NCBI GenBank assembly: GCA_000509105.1
Contig: BAIF02000010.1
Coordinates: 1-64,000, forward strand
DNA from: Clostridiales bacterium VE202-21
Lineage (GTDB): Bacteria; Bacillota; Clostridia; Lachnospirales; Lachnospiraceae
Direction of reading: 5' to 3'
Length of the DNA stretch: 64,000 nucleotides
The first letter of the stretch is position 1. The number at the start of each line of letters is the position of its first letter. This document shows positions 53,011 to 61,796 of the stretch, piece after piece. The notes below the pieces were generated by a model. That model was given only the letters and a program-made list of their open reading frames with translations, had not been told where the DNA came from and did no database searches. The position numbers and the translations under genes are program-made.

Positions 53011-54095
53011 TGGCAGAAATCAAAAGAAAAACAAAAAAGAAAAGCCAGGGAGCTTTTCTGAGAGATTCTATTATGACAGGTATTTCCTACATGATTCCAG
53101 TAATTGTAGGAGCAGGTGTAATTCAGGCAATTGCAAAGGCAATGGGCGGATATGATATCGGAAACCACATGGATCAGATTGATACAATTGCAAAAGCAAT
53201 CATGCTTCTCGGACAGAATATGATGAACTATGTTGTACCGGTTATTGCAGCATTTATCGCATATGCGATGGCTGATAAGCCGGGACTTGCACCAGGCTTT
53301 GTAATGGGTGCTCTTGCAGGCGCAATCAATACCGGATTTGTCGGTGGGGTTGTCGGTGGTATCATGGTTGGTTATTTTGTACTTATGTTAAAGAAAATTA
53401 AGGTGCCAAAGGCGATACAGGGTATTATGCCGATTCTGGTCTATCCGGTAGTCACGACACTGGTCTGTGGTCTGCTGATGTATTATGTAGTAGGACGTCC
53501 AATCAGTTGGTTTATGGCATGGCTTACATCAGGACTGATGGCTCTGAGCGGTGGTTCCAGATTCGTACTTGGTGCGGTAATCGGAGCAATGATTTGTCTA
53601 GATCACGGCGGTCCTATTAACAAAACAGCAGCTCTGTTCGTAAACGGACTGAATGCTGACGGATTCTTAATTCCTACTTCTGCTAAAATGTGTGCAGGCA
53701 TGACCTCTCCTCTGGGAATTGGACTTGCATGTTTCATCGGCGGAAAGAAGAAGTTTACAGAAGCTGAAAGAGAACAGGCAAAATCACTGTTTATCCTGTC
53801 ATGCTGCTACGTACAGGAAGGGGTTATCCCATTCCTGATGAAAGACCCGGTTCGAGTTGCAGTTTCCTGCTGCACAGGCGGTGCGATTACAGGAGGTCTG
53901 TGTATGATGCTCGGACTTGAGTCTCCTGCAGTTCATGGTGGTGCATTTGTTATTGCCATGACATCCAACCCGCTTTTGTTTATCGGTCTTTGGCTGCTAG
54001 GCGGTTGTATTACAGGCGTACTGTATGCACTCCTTAGAAGACCGCTGCCGGAAGGATATGTAGAAACCGAAGAAGACATTGTATCTATTATCTAA
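53010..54095 (+). CDS. PTS fructose-type EIIC permease
   Basis: 361 residues, about nine membrane segments. Fructose EIIC hallmarks: SIMTGISYMIPVIVGAGVIQAIAKA, DKPGLAPGFVMGALA, GGVVGGIMVGYFVLMLK, DHGGPINKTAALF and EGVIPFLMKDPVRVAVSCCTGGAITGGL. It imports and helps phosphorylate a ketose-like substrate. Together with the class II aldolase downstream, the natural product of transport is a ketose 1-phosphate that is cleaved. Starts in the last codon of the EIIB gene. Confidence 0.95.
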   Translation: MAEIKRKTKKKSQGAFLRDSIMTGISYMIPVIVGAGVIQAIAKAMGGYDIGNHMDQIDTIAKAIMLLGQNMMNYVVPVIAAFIAYAMADKPGLAPGFVMGALAGAINTGFVGGVVGGIMVGYFVLMLKKIKVPKAIQGIMPILVYPVVTTLVCGLLMYYVVGRPISWFMAWLTSGLMALSGGSRFVLGAVIGAMICLDHGGPINKTAALFVNGLNADGFLIPTSAKMCAGMTSPLGIGLACFIGGKKKFTEAEREQAKSLFILSCCYVQEGVIPFLMKDPVRVAVSCCTGGAITGGLCMMLGLESPAVHGGAFVIAMTSNPLLFIGLWLLGGCITGVLYALLRRPLPEGYVETEEDIVSII

Positions 54096-54101
54096 TTTTT
54101 C

Positions 54102-54135
54102 AGAAAGGAAGAAGCTTTGGCTTTTTCCTTTCTAC
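54102..54135 (+). terminator. Intra-operon hairpin after EIIC
   Basis: Fourteen-base stem AGAAAGGAAGAAGC / GCTTTTTCCTTTCT with a TTTG loop and no U-run. More likely an mRNA-stabilising or partial-termination element than a full terminator. Confidence 0.45.
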
Positions 54136-54227
54136 ACTTAAAGCAGAACCAGACAGACGGCTAGATATATTTTTACCGGGTGCCGAAAAGTATGTACGGT
54201 AATCCGAGATATAAGGAGAGTAATAAT

Positions 54228-55112
54228 ATGTATGTATCAATGAAGGATATGCTCTGGCATGCACATCAAAATAATTATGCAGTCATGGCAATCAATTGTG
54301 TAAATATGGAACAGGCGAAGGCGATTATCCAGTCGGCAGAAGAAGAAAAATCTGCGGTAATTATCAACATATCCCCCCGTCAGATGAAAGCCCACGGACA
54401 TGGGGATATTCTTGCCCCGATGATAAGAGGAATGGCAGAAAAAGTATCAGTTCCGGTTGCATTCAATCTGGATCACGGAGCTGACCTTGAAGATATTACA
54501 GCGGCTATGAAATATGGATTTTCAAGTGTGATGATTGACTCTTCCAGTTATGATTTTGAAGAAAATGTCAGAAGAACACAGCTGGTAGCTTCTCTTGCAC
54601 ACGGCATGGGACTGTCCTGTGAGGCAGAATTAGGGCATGTAGGAATGGCAAAAGAGGCAGATAACGAAAAGGCAGACTTGTACACAGATCCACAGCAGGC
54701 TAAGGAATTTGCAGCGAAAACAGAATGCGACTGCCTTGCAGTGGCGATCGGAACGGCTCACGGAAGTTACCCGAAAGGATTTGTCCCAAAACTGGATTTT
54801 GACCGTTTGAAATTATTAAAAGAGACACTGCAGATGCCGCTTGTGCTTCATGGCGGTTCCGGTGCCGGAGAAGAGAATATCAGAAAAGCGGTAGCATATG
54901 GAATTAATAAGATCAATGTATGTACAGACTTGTTCAAGCATGCGAGAATCGCAACAGCAAAGGCTCTGGAGGAGAATCCGGAAATCGATTACATGGATCT
55001 TTGTATTGCGGCACAGGAAGCAATGAAAGAATTTATTAAGAGTTACATGAGAGTTATCGGTTCCAGCGGCCGCTATGATTTCGATAAGTATGAAGGGCCG
55101 GAGTTAGACTGA
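54228..55112 (+). CDS. Class II ketose-bisphosphate aldolase
   Basis: 294 residues from ATG 54228 behind AAGGAGAG. Class II FBA/GatY-KbaY features: YAVMAINCVNMEQAKAII, VAFNLDHGADLEDITAAMKYGFSSVMIDSSSYDFEENV (zinc ligands and the DHG motif), CEAELGHVG, LAVAIGTAHGSYP (zinc histidine), PLVLHGGSGAGEENIRKAV and GINKINVCTDL. It probably splits the ketose bisphosphate or 1-phosphate derived from PTS import into triose phosphates. Closest family members use fructose or tagatose bisphosphate; the exact sugar is unknown. Confidence 0.92.
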   Translation: MYVSMKDMLWHAHQNNYAVMAINCVNMEQAKAIIQSAEEEKSAVIINISPRQMKAHGHGDILAPMIRGMAEKVSVPVAFNLDHGADLEDITAAMKYGFSSVMIDSSSYDFEENVRRTQLVASLAHGMGLSCEAELGHVGMAKEADNEKADLYTDPQQAKEFAAKTECDCLAVAIGTAHGSYPKGFVPKLDFDRLKLLKETLQMPLVLHGGSGAGEENIRKAVAYGINKINVCTDLFKHARIATAKALEENPEIDYMDLCIAAQEAMKEFIKSYMRVIGSSGRYDFDKYEGPELD

Positions 55113-55174
55113 TGGATTGAGAAAAGAAATGCATTCTTTCCGACAATCAGCGGTGAATGTATATGAGGTGGACT

Positions 55175-55924
55175 ATGGGACAAGATGCTTGGTTGGAATT
55201 ACTTCCGGGGCTGCTCCTGGCAGTGGGAATTATTGCGGTTTTTAAAGGCGGAAGCGGATGGTATCTTTTTCGCCGGAGTATCTATAAAGAGATCTATTCT
55301 AATTATCTGGAATATGCAATGAGGAAGAAAAGCCTGACAAAACTGTCGGAAAGCTATTACCTTGATTCGCGGTTCGGCAGGCACAGGATTTTTTATCAGC
55401 TTGCCGCTGCAAAGGGGGAAAAGACCCCGCAGGCGTACGTTATCATCTTGCTGACCAGCGGTATGTATGTATTGGATATTAAGAATCAGACCGGCGATAT
55501 TGAAGCATCAGTCCGGGGGGATTTTAAATATCAGGCAGTTGAAAAAGCAAAGAAAGGCGAAAAAGCTAAAGTAGAAATTAAAATGATGCGTAATCCGATG
55601 GATGAGATACAATATTTCCAATCGCAGATTGTTCGGAAGCTAAATAAAGAAGAACTTACGATTCATCCGATCGTCGTGTTTCCGGATGCAAGTACATTGA
55701 CATGGAAAGACAGGAAAATGCCGGGCTCGGTTGCGGTCATTCACAGAAAACAAGTGTATCAGACAATCAAAGAGATACATGAGAAGAGGGCAGATGTTTT
55801 CTGTGAATCAGAAATAGAGCGTATGTATCTTGCGCTTGCAGGAGAGGCGCTTGCAGCTGAGAAACATAGTTACTATTCACGGGGCCGTGCACCACGCTGC
55901 ACGGCGTCCGAGCCAATAAAGTGA
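55175..55924 (+). CDS. NERD-domain membrane-anchored protein with a repeat-derived C terminus
   Basis: 249 residues from ATG 55175 (GAGGTGG five to eleven bases upstream); an ATG at 55157 is possible. One membrane segment near residues 7-27, then a NERD (nuclease-related) domain, about 55-200: LDSRFGRHRIFYQL, AYVIILLTSGMYVLDIKNQTGDIEAS, MDEIQYFQSQIVRKL and IHPIVVFPDASTL. The D...IKN-like and Q residues resemble the restriction-endonuclease-type core. The last 18 or so residues are encoded by a MITE-like repeat (from 55869), so the original stop was probably displaced. Function unknown, and a link with the CoA operon downstream is unlikely. Confidence 0.8.
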   Translation: MGQDAWLELLPGLLLAVGIIAVFKGGSGWYLFRRSIYKEIYSNYLEYAMRKKSLTKLSESYYLDSRFGRHRIFYQLAAAKGEKTPQAYVIILLTSGMYVLDIKNQTGDIEASVRGDFKYQAVEKAKKGEKAKVEIKMMRNPMDEIQYFQSQIVRKLNKEELTIHPIVVFPDASTLTWKDRKMPGSVAVIHRKQVYQTIKEIHEKRADVFCESEIERMYLALAGEALAAEKHSYYSRGRAPRCTASEPIK

Positions 55925-56013
55925 TGGGGTCGGGCATCTGGCTCCTCGCCACAGGCGACTTTAAATGAGCCAGATGCCGTTACTATGCACGGCCCATGGC
56001 CGTGAATAGTAAC
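55869..56013. repeat. MITE-like dispersed repeat B with 14-bp perfect terminal inverted repeats
   Basis: 145 bases bounded by GTTACTATTCACGG (55869-55882) and its exact complement CCGTGAATAGTAAC (56000-56013). The interior contains CGTGCACCACGCTGCACG and other paired blocks and is similar to 24976-25170 in inverse orientation. It encodes no transposase. It overlaps the 3' end of the NERD gene and lies 42 bases before the acyl-CoA synthetase start. Confidence 0.88.
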
Positions 56014-56055
56014 GAAACATAAACGATTCGGCTTCAGAAAAAAAGAGGTGTAATC

Positions 56056-57684
56056 ATGTTAAATGGAAAAGATGTATGGAATATGTGGTTTCAGAAGGAG
56101 ATGGGCGACCTGACTGTCGGAGACCGGACCGTTTATACTTTTCCGAAAATGAAGAAAAGTTTTTATGAGATGCTGAAAGATACGGCAGAAAGATTCTCTG
56201 AAAAAACAGGCCTTTGCGATAACTGGGGGCGCTGTTACAGTTATCGGGAATTTCTTCACATGGTGGATTCCATGGCGGCATATCTGAAATATGTGCGTCA
56301 TTTGGAAAAAGGAAGTCATGTGGGACTGCTTTTAAATAATGGAATTGAATTTGCAACATCCTTTTATGCATTATGTAAACTGGGGGCCGTAGCGGTGCCG
56401 TTTCCGACAAAATACCGGGAACCGGAAGTGCGTTCTTTGATTAAAAAAGCGGATCTGCAGGGAATTCTGGCGAGTGAGGATTACGGATGGGTCCGGTCTT
56501 ACAGGGAAGCTGGAATCTTTGTAGAGGTAACGGCAGATGAAGAGGAAGGATATGGTTTTGCAGAGGCAGTCGCAGAAGGAAATATCACAGAGATGATGTG
56601 TGCGGAGCCGGGATGCAGTGAATTGAATGATGAATTTATCCTGATGTTTACGTCAGGGACGACTTCTGCAAGTAAAGGTGTTATTTTAAAAAATTATAAT
56701 GTGAATCATGCGGTGATGATCTATCAGAAACTGCTTGAACTTGGACCGGAGGATAAAACAATCATTCCCGTACCGATTTATCATATCACAGGTTTGGTGG
56801 CGCTGCTTGGGCTGTTTGTCTATATCGGCGGAACAATATATCTGTATAAGCGGTACGATGCAAAGCGGATTCTTGAAGGTGTGAAGAGGGATGGAATCAC
56901 ATTTATGCACGGCTCACCGACCGTATTCGGACAGCTGTTGGATTACAGTGAGGAATTCCCGGAACTTCCGAGTATCCGGACACTGGCATGCGGCAGCAGT
57001 TATATGCCGGTGGAAACGATGAAGAAGCTACACCGCTGGATGCCGCTGATGAAATTTTGCAACGTTTATGGAATGACGGAAACTTCTTCACCGGGAACGG
57101 TATTTCCGTATGATGCGGCCACAAGCCTTTATCCTGGGTCAGAGGGGAAACCGGTTCCGGGGCTGATGCTGAAAATATTGGATGACGATGGCCGGGAAGT
57201 ACCGGACGGTACGGTTGGAGTCGTATATTTAAAAGGCGCAAATATCTGTGAATATTACTATCATCTGAAAACCCCGCTGATTACGGAAGACGGATGGCTC
57301 AATACCGGGGATATGGGATATATCAACGAGGACTCGTATGTGTTTATCGTAGACCGGAAAAAGGACATGATAAACCGGGGCGGAGAGAAAATCTGGTGTA
57401 CAGATGTGGAGGATGAACTTGTTGCGGTTGAGGGAGTTAAAGATGCAGCAGTAGTAGGGATACCCAGTGATAAGTACGGAGAAGTGGCTGCGGCATTGAT
57501 TGTGCTTGAGAGCGGCGTGCAGATGACAGCAGAGGAACTGAAAGCGGATTTGAAGAGCCGTTTGGCAAAGTTTAAGATACCGGAGCAGATTTTATTTGCA
57601 GATGCAGTTCCGAAGACACCGGGACTTAAGACAGATAAAAAAACAATCAAAGAGATGTTTGCTGATGCGAACAGAATTTCATAA
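56056..57684 (+). CDS. Acyl-CoA synthetase (AMP-binding family)
   Basis: 542 residues. ANL-superfamily motifs: P-loop LMFTSGTTSASKGVI (about 195-209), YGMTETSSPGTVFP (about 337-350), TGDMGYINEDSYVFIVDRKKDMINRGGEKIW (about 417-447), and a C-terminal lysine in TPGLKTDKKTIKE. It activates a carboxylic acid with ATP and CoA through an acyl-adenylate. The CaiC/FadD-like form gives no clear substrate. It heads the CoA operon together with the transferase, dehydrogenase and thiolase genes. AGAGGTG is its ribosome site. Confidence 0.92.
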   Translation: MLNGKDVWNMWFQKEMGDLTVGDRTVYTFPKMKKSFYEMLKDTAERFSEKTGLCDNWGRCYSYREFLHMVDSMAAYLKYVRHLEKGSHVGLLLNNGIEFATSFYALCKLGAVAVPFPTKYREPEVRSLIKKADLQGILASEDYGWVRSYREAGIFVEVTADEEEGYGFAEAVAEGNITEMMCAEPGCSELNDEFILMFTSGTTSASKGVILKNYNVNHAVMIYQKLLELGPEDKTIIPVPIYHITGLVALLGLFVYIGGTIYLYKRYDAKRILEGVKRDGITFMHGSPTVFGQLLDYSEEFPELPSIRTLACGSSYMPVETMKKLHRWMPLMKFCNVYGMTETSSPGTVFPYDAATSLYPGSEGKPVPGLMLKILDDDGREVPDGTVGVVYLKGANICEYYYHLKTPLITEDGWLNTGDMGYINEDSYVFIVDRKKDMINRGGEKIWCTDVEDELVAVEGVKDAAVVGIPSDKYGEVAAALIVLESGVQMTAEELKADLKSRLAKFKIPEQILFADAVPKTPGLKTDKKTIKEMFADANRIS

Positions 57685-57731
57685 GAAGAGGGTTTGCGGC
57701 GAAATGAGTTGAAAGAGAAAGGAAAGAAGTT

Positions 57732-59339
57732 ATGCTGAAAGCAAATTTTGTGAGTGCAAAGGAAGCGGCTGCTAAGATAAAGGACGGCAATACTGTCTGC
57801 ACGATTGCTATGACACTGGTAAGCGCCAGCGAATCTATTTTAAAGGAACTGGAAAAAAGCTATCTGGATACAGGACATCCGTCAAATCTGACGTTGCTTC
57901 ACTCCTGTGGGCAGAGTGACCGCAAAGACGGAATTCAACATCTGGCACACGAAGGTATGGTAACCAAAATCATCGGTTCTCACTGGGGCTTGCAGCCGCG
58001 CTGGATGGAAATGATTGCGAACAGCCAGGTTGAGGCGTACTGTCTGCCGCAGGGCCAGATTGCACAGCTATATCGGAGCATGGCATGTGGTCTGCCGGGG
58101 AAAATGTCAAAAGTCGGGCTGGGAACATTCATTGATCCGCGTGTGGAAGGCGGAAAGATGAATGAGCGGACAAAACCGCTGAAAGATATAGTAGATATCA
58201 TCGAATATGCTGGTGAAGAGTACATGTTTTACAAACAGATACCGATTGATGTATGCGTAATCCGGGGGACGGTTTGTGATGAGATGGGTAATCTGACAAC
58301 CACAGAAGAGGCTATGAAACTGGAAGTGCTTCCGGCTGTTCTGGCTGCCAAAAGGTACGGCGGAATTGTGATCGCACAGGTAAAACAGGTTGTACAGACA
58401 GGTACTATCAATCCGAAGGATGTGACGGTTCCTGGAGTATTTATCGATCATATTGTTGTCTGTGAGAATCCCCGGGAAGACCACAGGCAGACATCTTCCT
58501 GGTATTTTGATCCTTCGTACTGCGGACAGGTGCGGGTGCCGCAGGGCAATATTCCTCCGGCACCGTTCAATGAACGGAAATTCATTGCCAGAAGAGGAAC
58601 GCAGGAATTATATGACGGCGCAGTCGTGAATCTTGGAACAGGAATTCCAAATGATATGGTCGGAAAAGTGTGTAATGAAGAAGGGGTTTCCGATGATATT
58701 ATGATTACCGTGGAGTCAGGAATCTATGGAGGAGTCCAGGCCGGGGGGATTGATTTTGGGATCGGTCAAAACCTTTATGCGATGATCGGACATCATGAGC
58801 AGATGGATTATTACAACGGTGCCGGTGTCGATATTACATACATGGGTCTCGGAGAACTTGGAGAGGACGGCAGTGTCAATTCGACCAGGATGGGATCGAG
58901 ATGTACAGGTGCAGGCGGATTCATTGATATTACGCAGAATGCGAAGAAAGTAGTATTTCTCGGAACATTTACGGCGAGCGGAGCAAAATATCAGTTTGCT
59001 GACGGCAGGCTGACCATTTTACAGGAAGGAAAAATCCGCAAGATGGTAAAACAGGTTGCGCAGTTGTCTTTCAACGGACCGATGGCCAGAGAAAAAGGCC
59101 AGGAAGTTACGATCGTAACAGAACGTGCAGTATTTTGCCTCTGTAAAGAGGGCGTGGAACTGATCGAAATCGCGCCGGGAATAGATTTACAGACACAAGT
59201 GCTGGATATGATGGATTTTCAGCCGCTTGTCAGCCCGAAGCTGAAGCTGATGGATGAGAGATTATTCATCGAGGATGGTCCGTTTGGACTAAAGTTAAAA
59301 GAAAAATCCTTAAATATAAAGGGAAAACAAATTGACTAA
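57732..59339 (+). CDS. Acetate/acyl CoA-transferase (YdiF type)
   Basis: 535 residues with fused alpha and beta halves as in propionate CoA-transferase and YdiF. N-terminal FVSAKEAAAKIKDGNTVCTIAM, LLHSCGQSD; VIRGTVCDEMGNLTTTEEAMKLEV in the alpha half; NLGTGIPNDMVGKVCNEEGVSDDIMITVESGIYGGVQAGG in the beta half with the catalytic glutamate E328. It exchanges CoA between acetyl-CoA and short-chain acids such as propionate, butyrate, acetoacetate or 3-hydroxybutyrate. Following an acyl-CoA synthetase, it gives two alternative activation routes. GGAAAGAAG precedes the ATG. Confidence 0.93.
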   Translation: MLKANFVSAKEAAAKIKDGNTVCTIAMTLVSASESILKELEKSYLDTGHPSNLTLLHSCGQSDRKDGIQHLAHEGMVTKIIGSHWGLQPRWMEMIANSQVEAYCLPQGQIAQLYRSMACGLPGKMSKVGLGTFIDPRVEGGKMNERTKPLKDIVDIIEYAGEEYMFYKQIPIDVCVIRGTVCDEMGNLTTTEEAMKLEVLPAVLAAKRYGGIVIAQVKQVVQTGTINPKDVTVPGVFIDHIVVCENPREDHRQTSSWYFDPSYCGQVRVPQGNIPPAPFNERKFIARRGTQELYDGAVVNLGTGIPNDMVGKVCNEEGVSDDIMITVESGIYGGVQAGGIDFGIGQNLYAMIGHHEQMDYYNGAGVDITYMGLGELGEDGSVNSTRMGSRCTGAGGFIDITQNAKKVVFLGTFTASGAKYQFADGRLTILQEGKIRKMVKQVAQLSFNGPMAREKGQEVTIVTERAVFCLCKEGVELIEIAPGIDLQTQVLDMMDFQPLVSPKLKLMDERLFIEDGPFGLKLKEKSLNIKGKQID

Positions 59340-59357
59340 ATTGGGAGGTAATTGAGA

Positions 59358-60197
59358 ATGAAAATTGCAGTAATCGGTGCAGGACTTATGGGAAGCGGTA
59401 TCGCACAGACATGTGCGCAGGCTGGATATGAAGTGAAGAATATTGATGTGTTTGAGCCAGCAATTGAAAAGGCAAAAGAGAACATAGAAAAAATATTTGT
59501 AAAGAAAATTGCCAAAGGAAAAATTACAGAAGCAGAGAAAGCTGAAGTACTTGAAAGACTGACATACAGCAGTCATATGGAGGATGTAAAAGGAGCAGAT
59601 CTGATTATCGAGGCAGTTCCAGAGAAAATCGATCTGAAAAAATCCGTATTTGAGCAGCTGGATAAACTGGCTGATCCGGAGACACTGATTGTGTCAAACA
59701 CGTCAGGACTAAGTATTTCAGAAATCGCAGCAGCAACAAACAGACCGGACAAAGTAATGGGGGTACATTTCTTTTATCCGGCTCCGGTAATGAAATTGGT
59801 AGAGCTGATTCGTGGAATTGCAACTGCAGATGAGACTTACCATAAAGTAAAAGAATTTGCAACTGCGATTAAAAAGACAGTGGTAGATGCACCGGAATAT
59901 CCGGGATTTATCGTAAACCGTGTACTTGTACCGATGCAGAATGAGGCAGCATTCATGGTAATGGAAGGCTGCAAACCGGAAGATGTCGATAACGCAATGA
60001 AACTGGGCTGTAATTTCCCCATGGGACCATTGGAACTGACAGACTTTGTAGGCGTGGATGTTATGCTTGCAACGATGACGGGACTGTACAACGGTTTCCA
60101 TGACAGCAAGTACAGACCATGTCCATTGCTTGAGACGATGGTAAAAGCAGGACATCTCGGAAGAAAATCCGGACAGGGATTCTATAAATACGAATAA
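59358..60197 (+). CDS. hbd: 3-hydroxybutyryl-CoA dehydrogenase
   Basis: 279 residues from ATG 59358 (GGAGGT eight bases upstream). Rossmann motif IGAGLMGSGIAQTCAQAG (5-22), EAVPEKIDLKKSVF, SNTSGLSISEIA, GVHFFYPAPVMKLVELIRG with the catalytic histidine, PGFIVNRVLVPMQNEA and a C-terminal GRKSGQGFYKY. It interconverts 3-hydroxybutyryl-CoA and acetoacetyl-CoA with NAD(H). Neither crotonase nor butyryl-CoA dehydrogenase follows, unlike standard butyrate clusters. Confidence 0.95.
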   Translation: MKIAVIGAGLMGSGIAQTCAQAGYEVKNIDVFEPAIEKAKENIEKIFVKKIAKGKITEAEKAEVLERLTYSSHMEDVKGADLIIEAVPEKIDLKKSVFEQLDKLADPETLIVSNTSGLSISEIAAATNRPDKVMGVHFFYPAPVMKLVELIRGIATADETYHKVKEFATAIKKTVVDAPEYPGFIVNRVLVPMQNEAAFMVMEGCKPEDVDNAMKLGCNFPMGPLELTDFVGVDVMLATMTGLYNGFHDSKYRPCPLLETMVKAGHLGRKSGQGFYKYE

Positions 60198-60226
60198 AAT
60201 TTCAGAAAATTCAGAAAACGAAGGGC

Positions 60227-60245
60227 AAAGGGGTCAGACCCCTTT
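60227..60245. repeat. GGGGTCAGACCCC palindrome, locus 9
   Basis: Perfect 19-base copy inside the hbd-thiolase gap of the CoA operon. Confidence 0.88.
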
Positions 60246-60287
60246 GCGGGTTTGTCACAAAGATGTTAGGAGAGAGGAGAGACAGTG

Positions 60288-61469
60288 ATGAAAGAAGTAG
60301 TAGTAGTCAGTGGTGTAAGACTTCCGGTCGGAAGTTATGGCGGCAGTTTAAAAGATATTTCAGCAATAGAAATGGGCGCAATGGTTGTAAAAGAAGCAGT
60401 GGATCGTGCGGGGATTGATCCGGCGGTTGTGGACGAAGTGATCATCGGGCAGGTTGGAGAGGTTGCAGAGAATGGATTTGTTGCAAGGGCAATCAGTTTG
60501 AAAGCAGGAATGCCAAAAGAGACAACTGCATATTCTGTAAACCGTCAGTGTGGTTCCGGATTGCAGTCCATTGCAGAGGCTGTGATGGAAATCCAGACAG
60601 GTCAGGCAGAAGTTGTAGTGGCAGGTGGTTCTGAAAATATTTCTCAGCTTCCGTATTATGTAAAGGATGCCCGCTGGGGAGCAAGAATGGGACACAAAGT
60701 GTTTGAAGATGGTGTGATTGATATCCTGACATGGCCGCTTGACGGAAATCATAATGGTGTAACAGCAGAAAATGTTGCTGAGAAATATCACGTAACAAGA
60801 GAAGAACAGGATGCGTTTGCAGTACAGAGCCACCAGAGAGCCTGTGCGGCAATCAAAGCAGGAAAGTTCAAGGATGAGATTCTTCCGGTAGAGTTAAAAG
60901 ATCGTAAAGGAAATGTAACAGTATTTGATACAGACGAAGGACCAAGAGAAGGGCAGAGTATGGAAAAACTCGCAAAGCTTCGACCTTGCTTTGTAAAAGG
61001 CGGTACGGTAACAGCTGCAAACTCCTCCAGTTTGAATGACGGTGCGGCAGCAGTTGTTGTTATGTCGAAAGAAAAAGCAGAAGAACTGGGAGTATCTCCG
61101 AAGTTAAAAATCGGAGGTTATGCAATCGCAGGATTTGATGCAGAACTGATGGGATATTCACCGAAGTTCTCTAGTGAGAAGCTGGCGGAAAAATTAGGCC
61201 TGGATCTGAAATCCATCGATATGTTTGAAATTAATGAGGCATTTGCGAGCCAGGCATACGCAGTAAGCAGAGATCTCGGACTGGACCCTGAAAAAGTAAA
61301 TATTTATGGCGGAGGTATCTCCATAGGACACCCGATTGGGGCGACTGGTGCAATGCTGACTGTAAAGGTGATGTATGAATTGATGCGTACAGATAAGAAA
61401 GATGCGATGATCAGTATGTGCATCGGAGGTGGACAGGGAATTTCCATGTACTTTACAAAATGTGAATAA
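60288..61469 (+). CDS. Acetyl-CoA acetyltransferase (thiolase)
   Basis: 393 residues from ATG 60288 (a GTG lies just before it; GAGAGGAG site). Active-site cysteine in SVNRQCGSGLQSIAEA (about residue 87), EINEAFASQAYA, GGGISIGHPIGATG with His, and the second cysteine in SMCIGGGQGIS. It cleaves acetoacetyl-CoA to two acetyl-CoA or runs in reverse. Last gene of the CoA operon. VTRE-type catalytic regions are complete. Confidence 0.95.
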   Translation: MKEVVVVSGVRLPVGSYGGSLKDISAIEMGAMVVKEAVDRAGIDPAVVDEVIIGQVGEVAENGFVARAISLKAGMPKETTAYSVNRQCGSGLQSIAEAVMEIQTGQAEVVVAGGSENISQLPYYVKDARWGARMGHKVFEDGVIDILTWPLDGNHNGVTAENVAEKYHVTREEQDAFAVQSHQRACAAIKAGKFKDEILPVELKDRKGNVTVFDTDEGPREGQSMEKLAKLRPCFVKGGTVTAANSSSLNDGAAAVVVMSKEKAEELGVSPKLKIGGYAIAGFDAELMGYSPKFSSEKLAEKLGLDLKSIDMFEINEAFASQAYAVSRDLGLDPEKVNIYGGGISIGHPIGATGAMLTVKVMYELMRTDKKDAMISMCIGGGQGISMYFTKCE

Positions 61470-61511
61470 GAGAGTATACCTCTAAAAGTTGTTTAGATTG
61501 AGCCGGAAAAT

Positions 61512-61551
61512 AGGGCGCTGTCGGGAAATAGACAGGCCGCACAGCGTCCCT
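61512..61551 (+). terminator. Hairpin after the thiolase gene
   Basis: Stem AGGGCGCTGT / ACAGCGTCCCT with one unpaired base and a 19-base loop containing CGGGAAAT; no U-run. It shares the GCTGTCGGGAAAT word with the hairpin at 48608. Confidence 0.5.
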
Positions 61552-61648
61552 ATAACCGATTCTAAAAATTCTGATTTTCAAAATAATCTGATAAATATGT
61601 GAAATTAATACAATTATGGATTAATTTATAAAAAAAGGATAAAGTGTG

Positions 61649-61677
61649 TTGACAAAGATGGGCTTGTATGATATTAT
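61649..61677 (+). promoter_or_regulatory. Consensus promoter of the 30-codon frame
   Basis: TTGACA (61649-61654), exactly 17 bases, TATTAT (61672-61677). It points into the decayed region. Confidence 0.7.
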
Positions 61678-61796
61678 CTAACTAATCCAAGCGAGATAAA
61701 TAAAAATAAAAAGATATCTCAAAGGAAATCATCTGAATGGACATAAATAAAAATGTTCCATGAGATTAAAATGTTAGATGAAGGAGGAAAGGTCCA

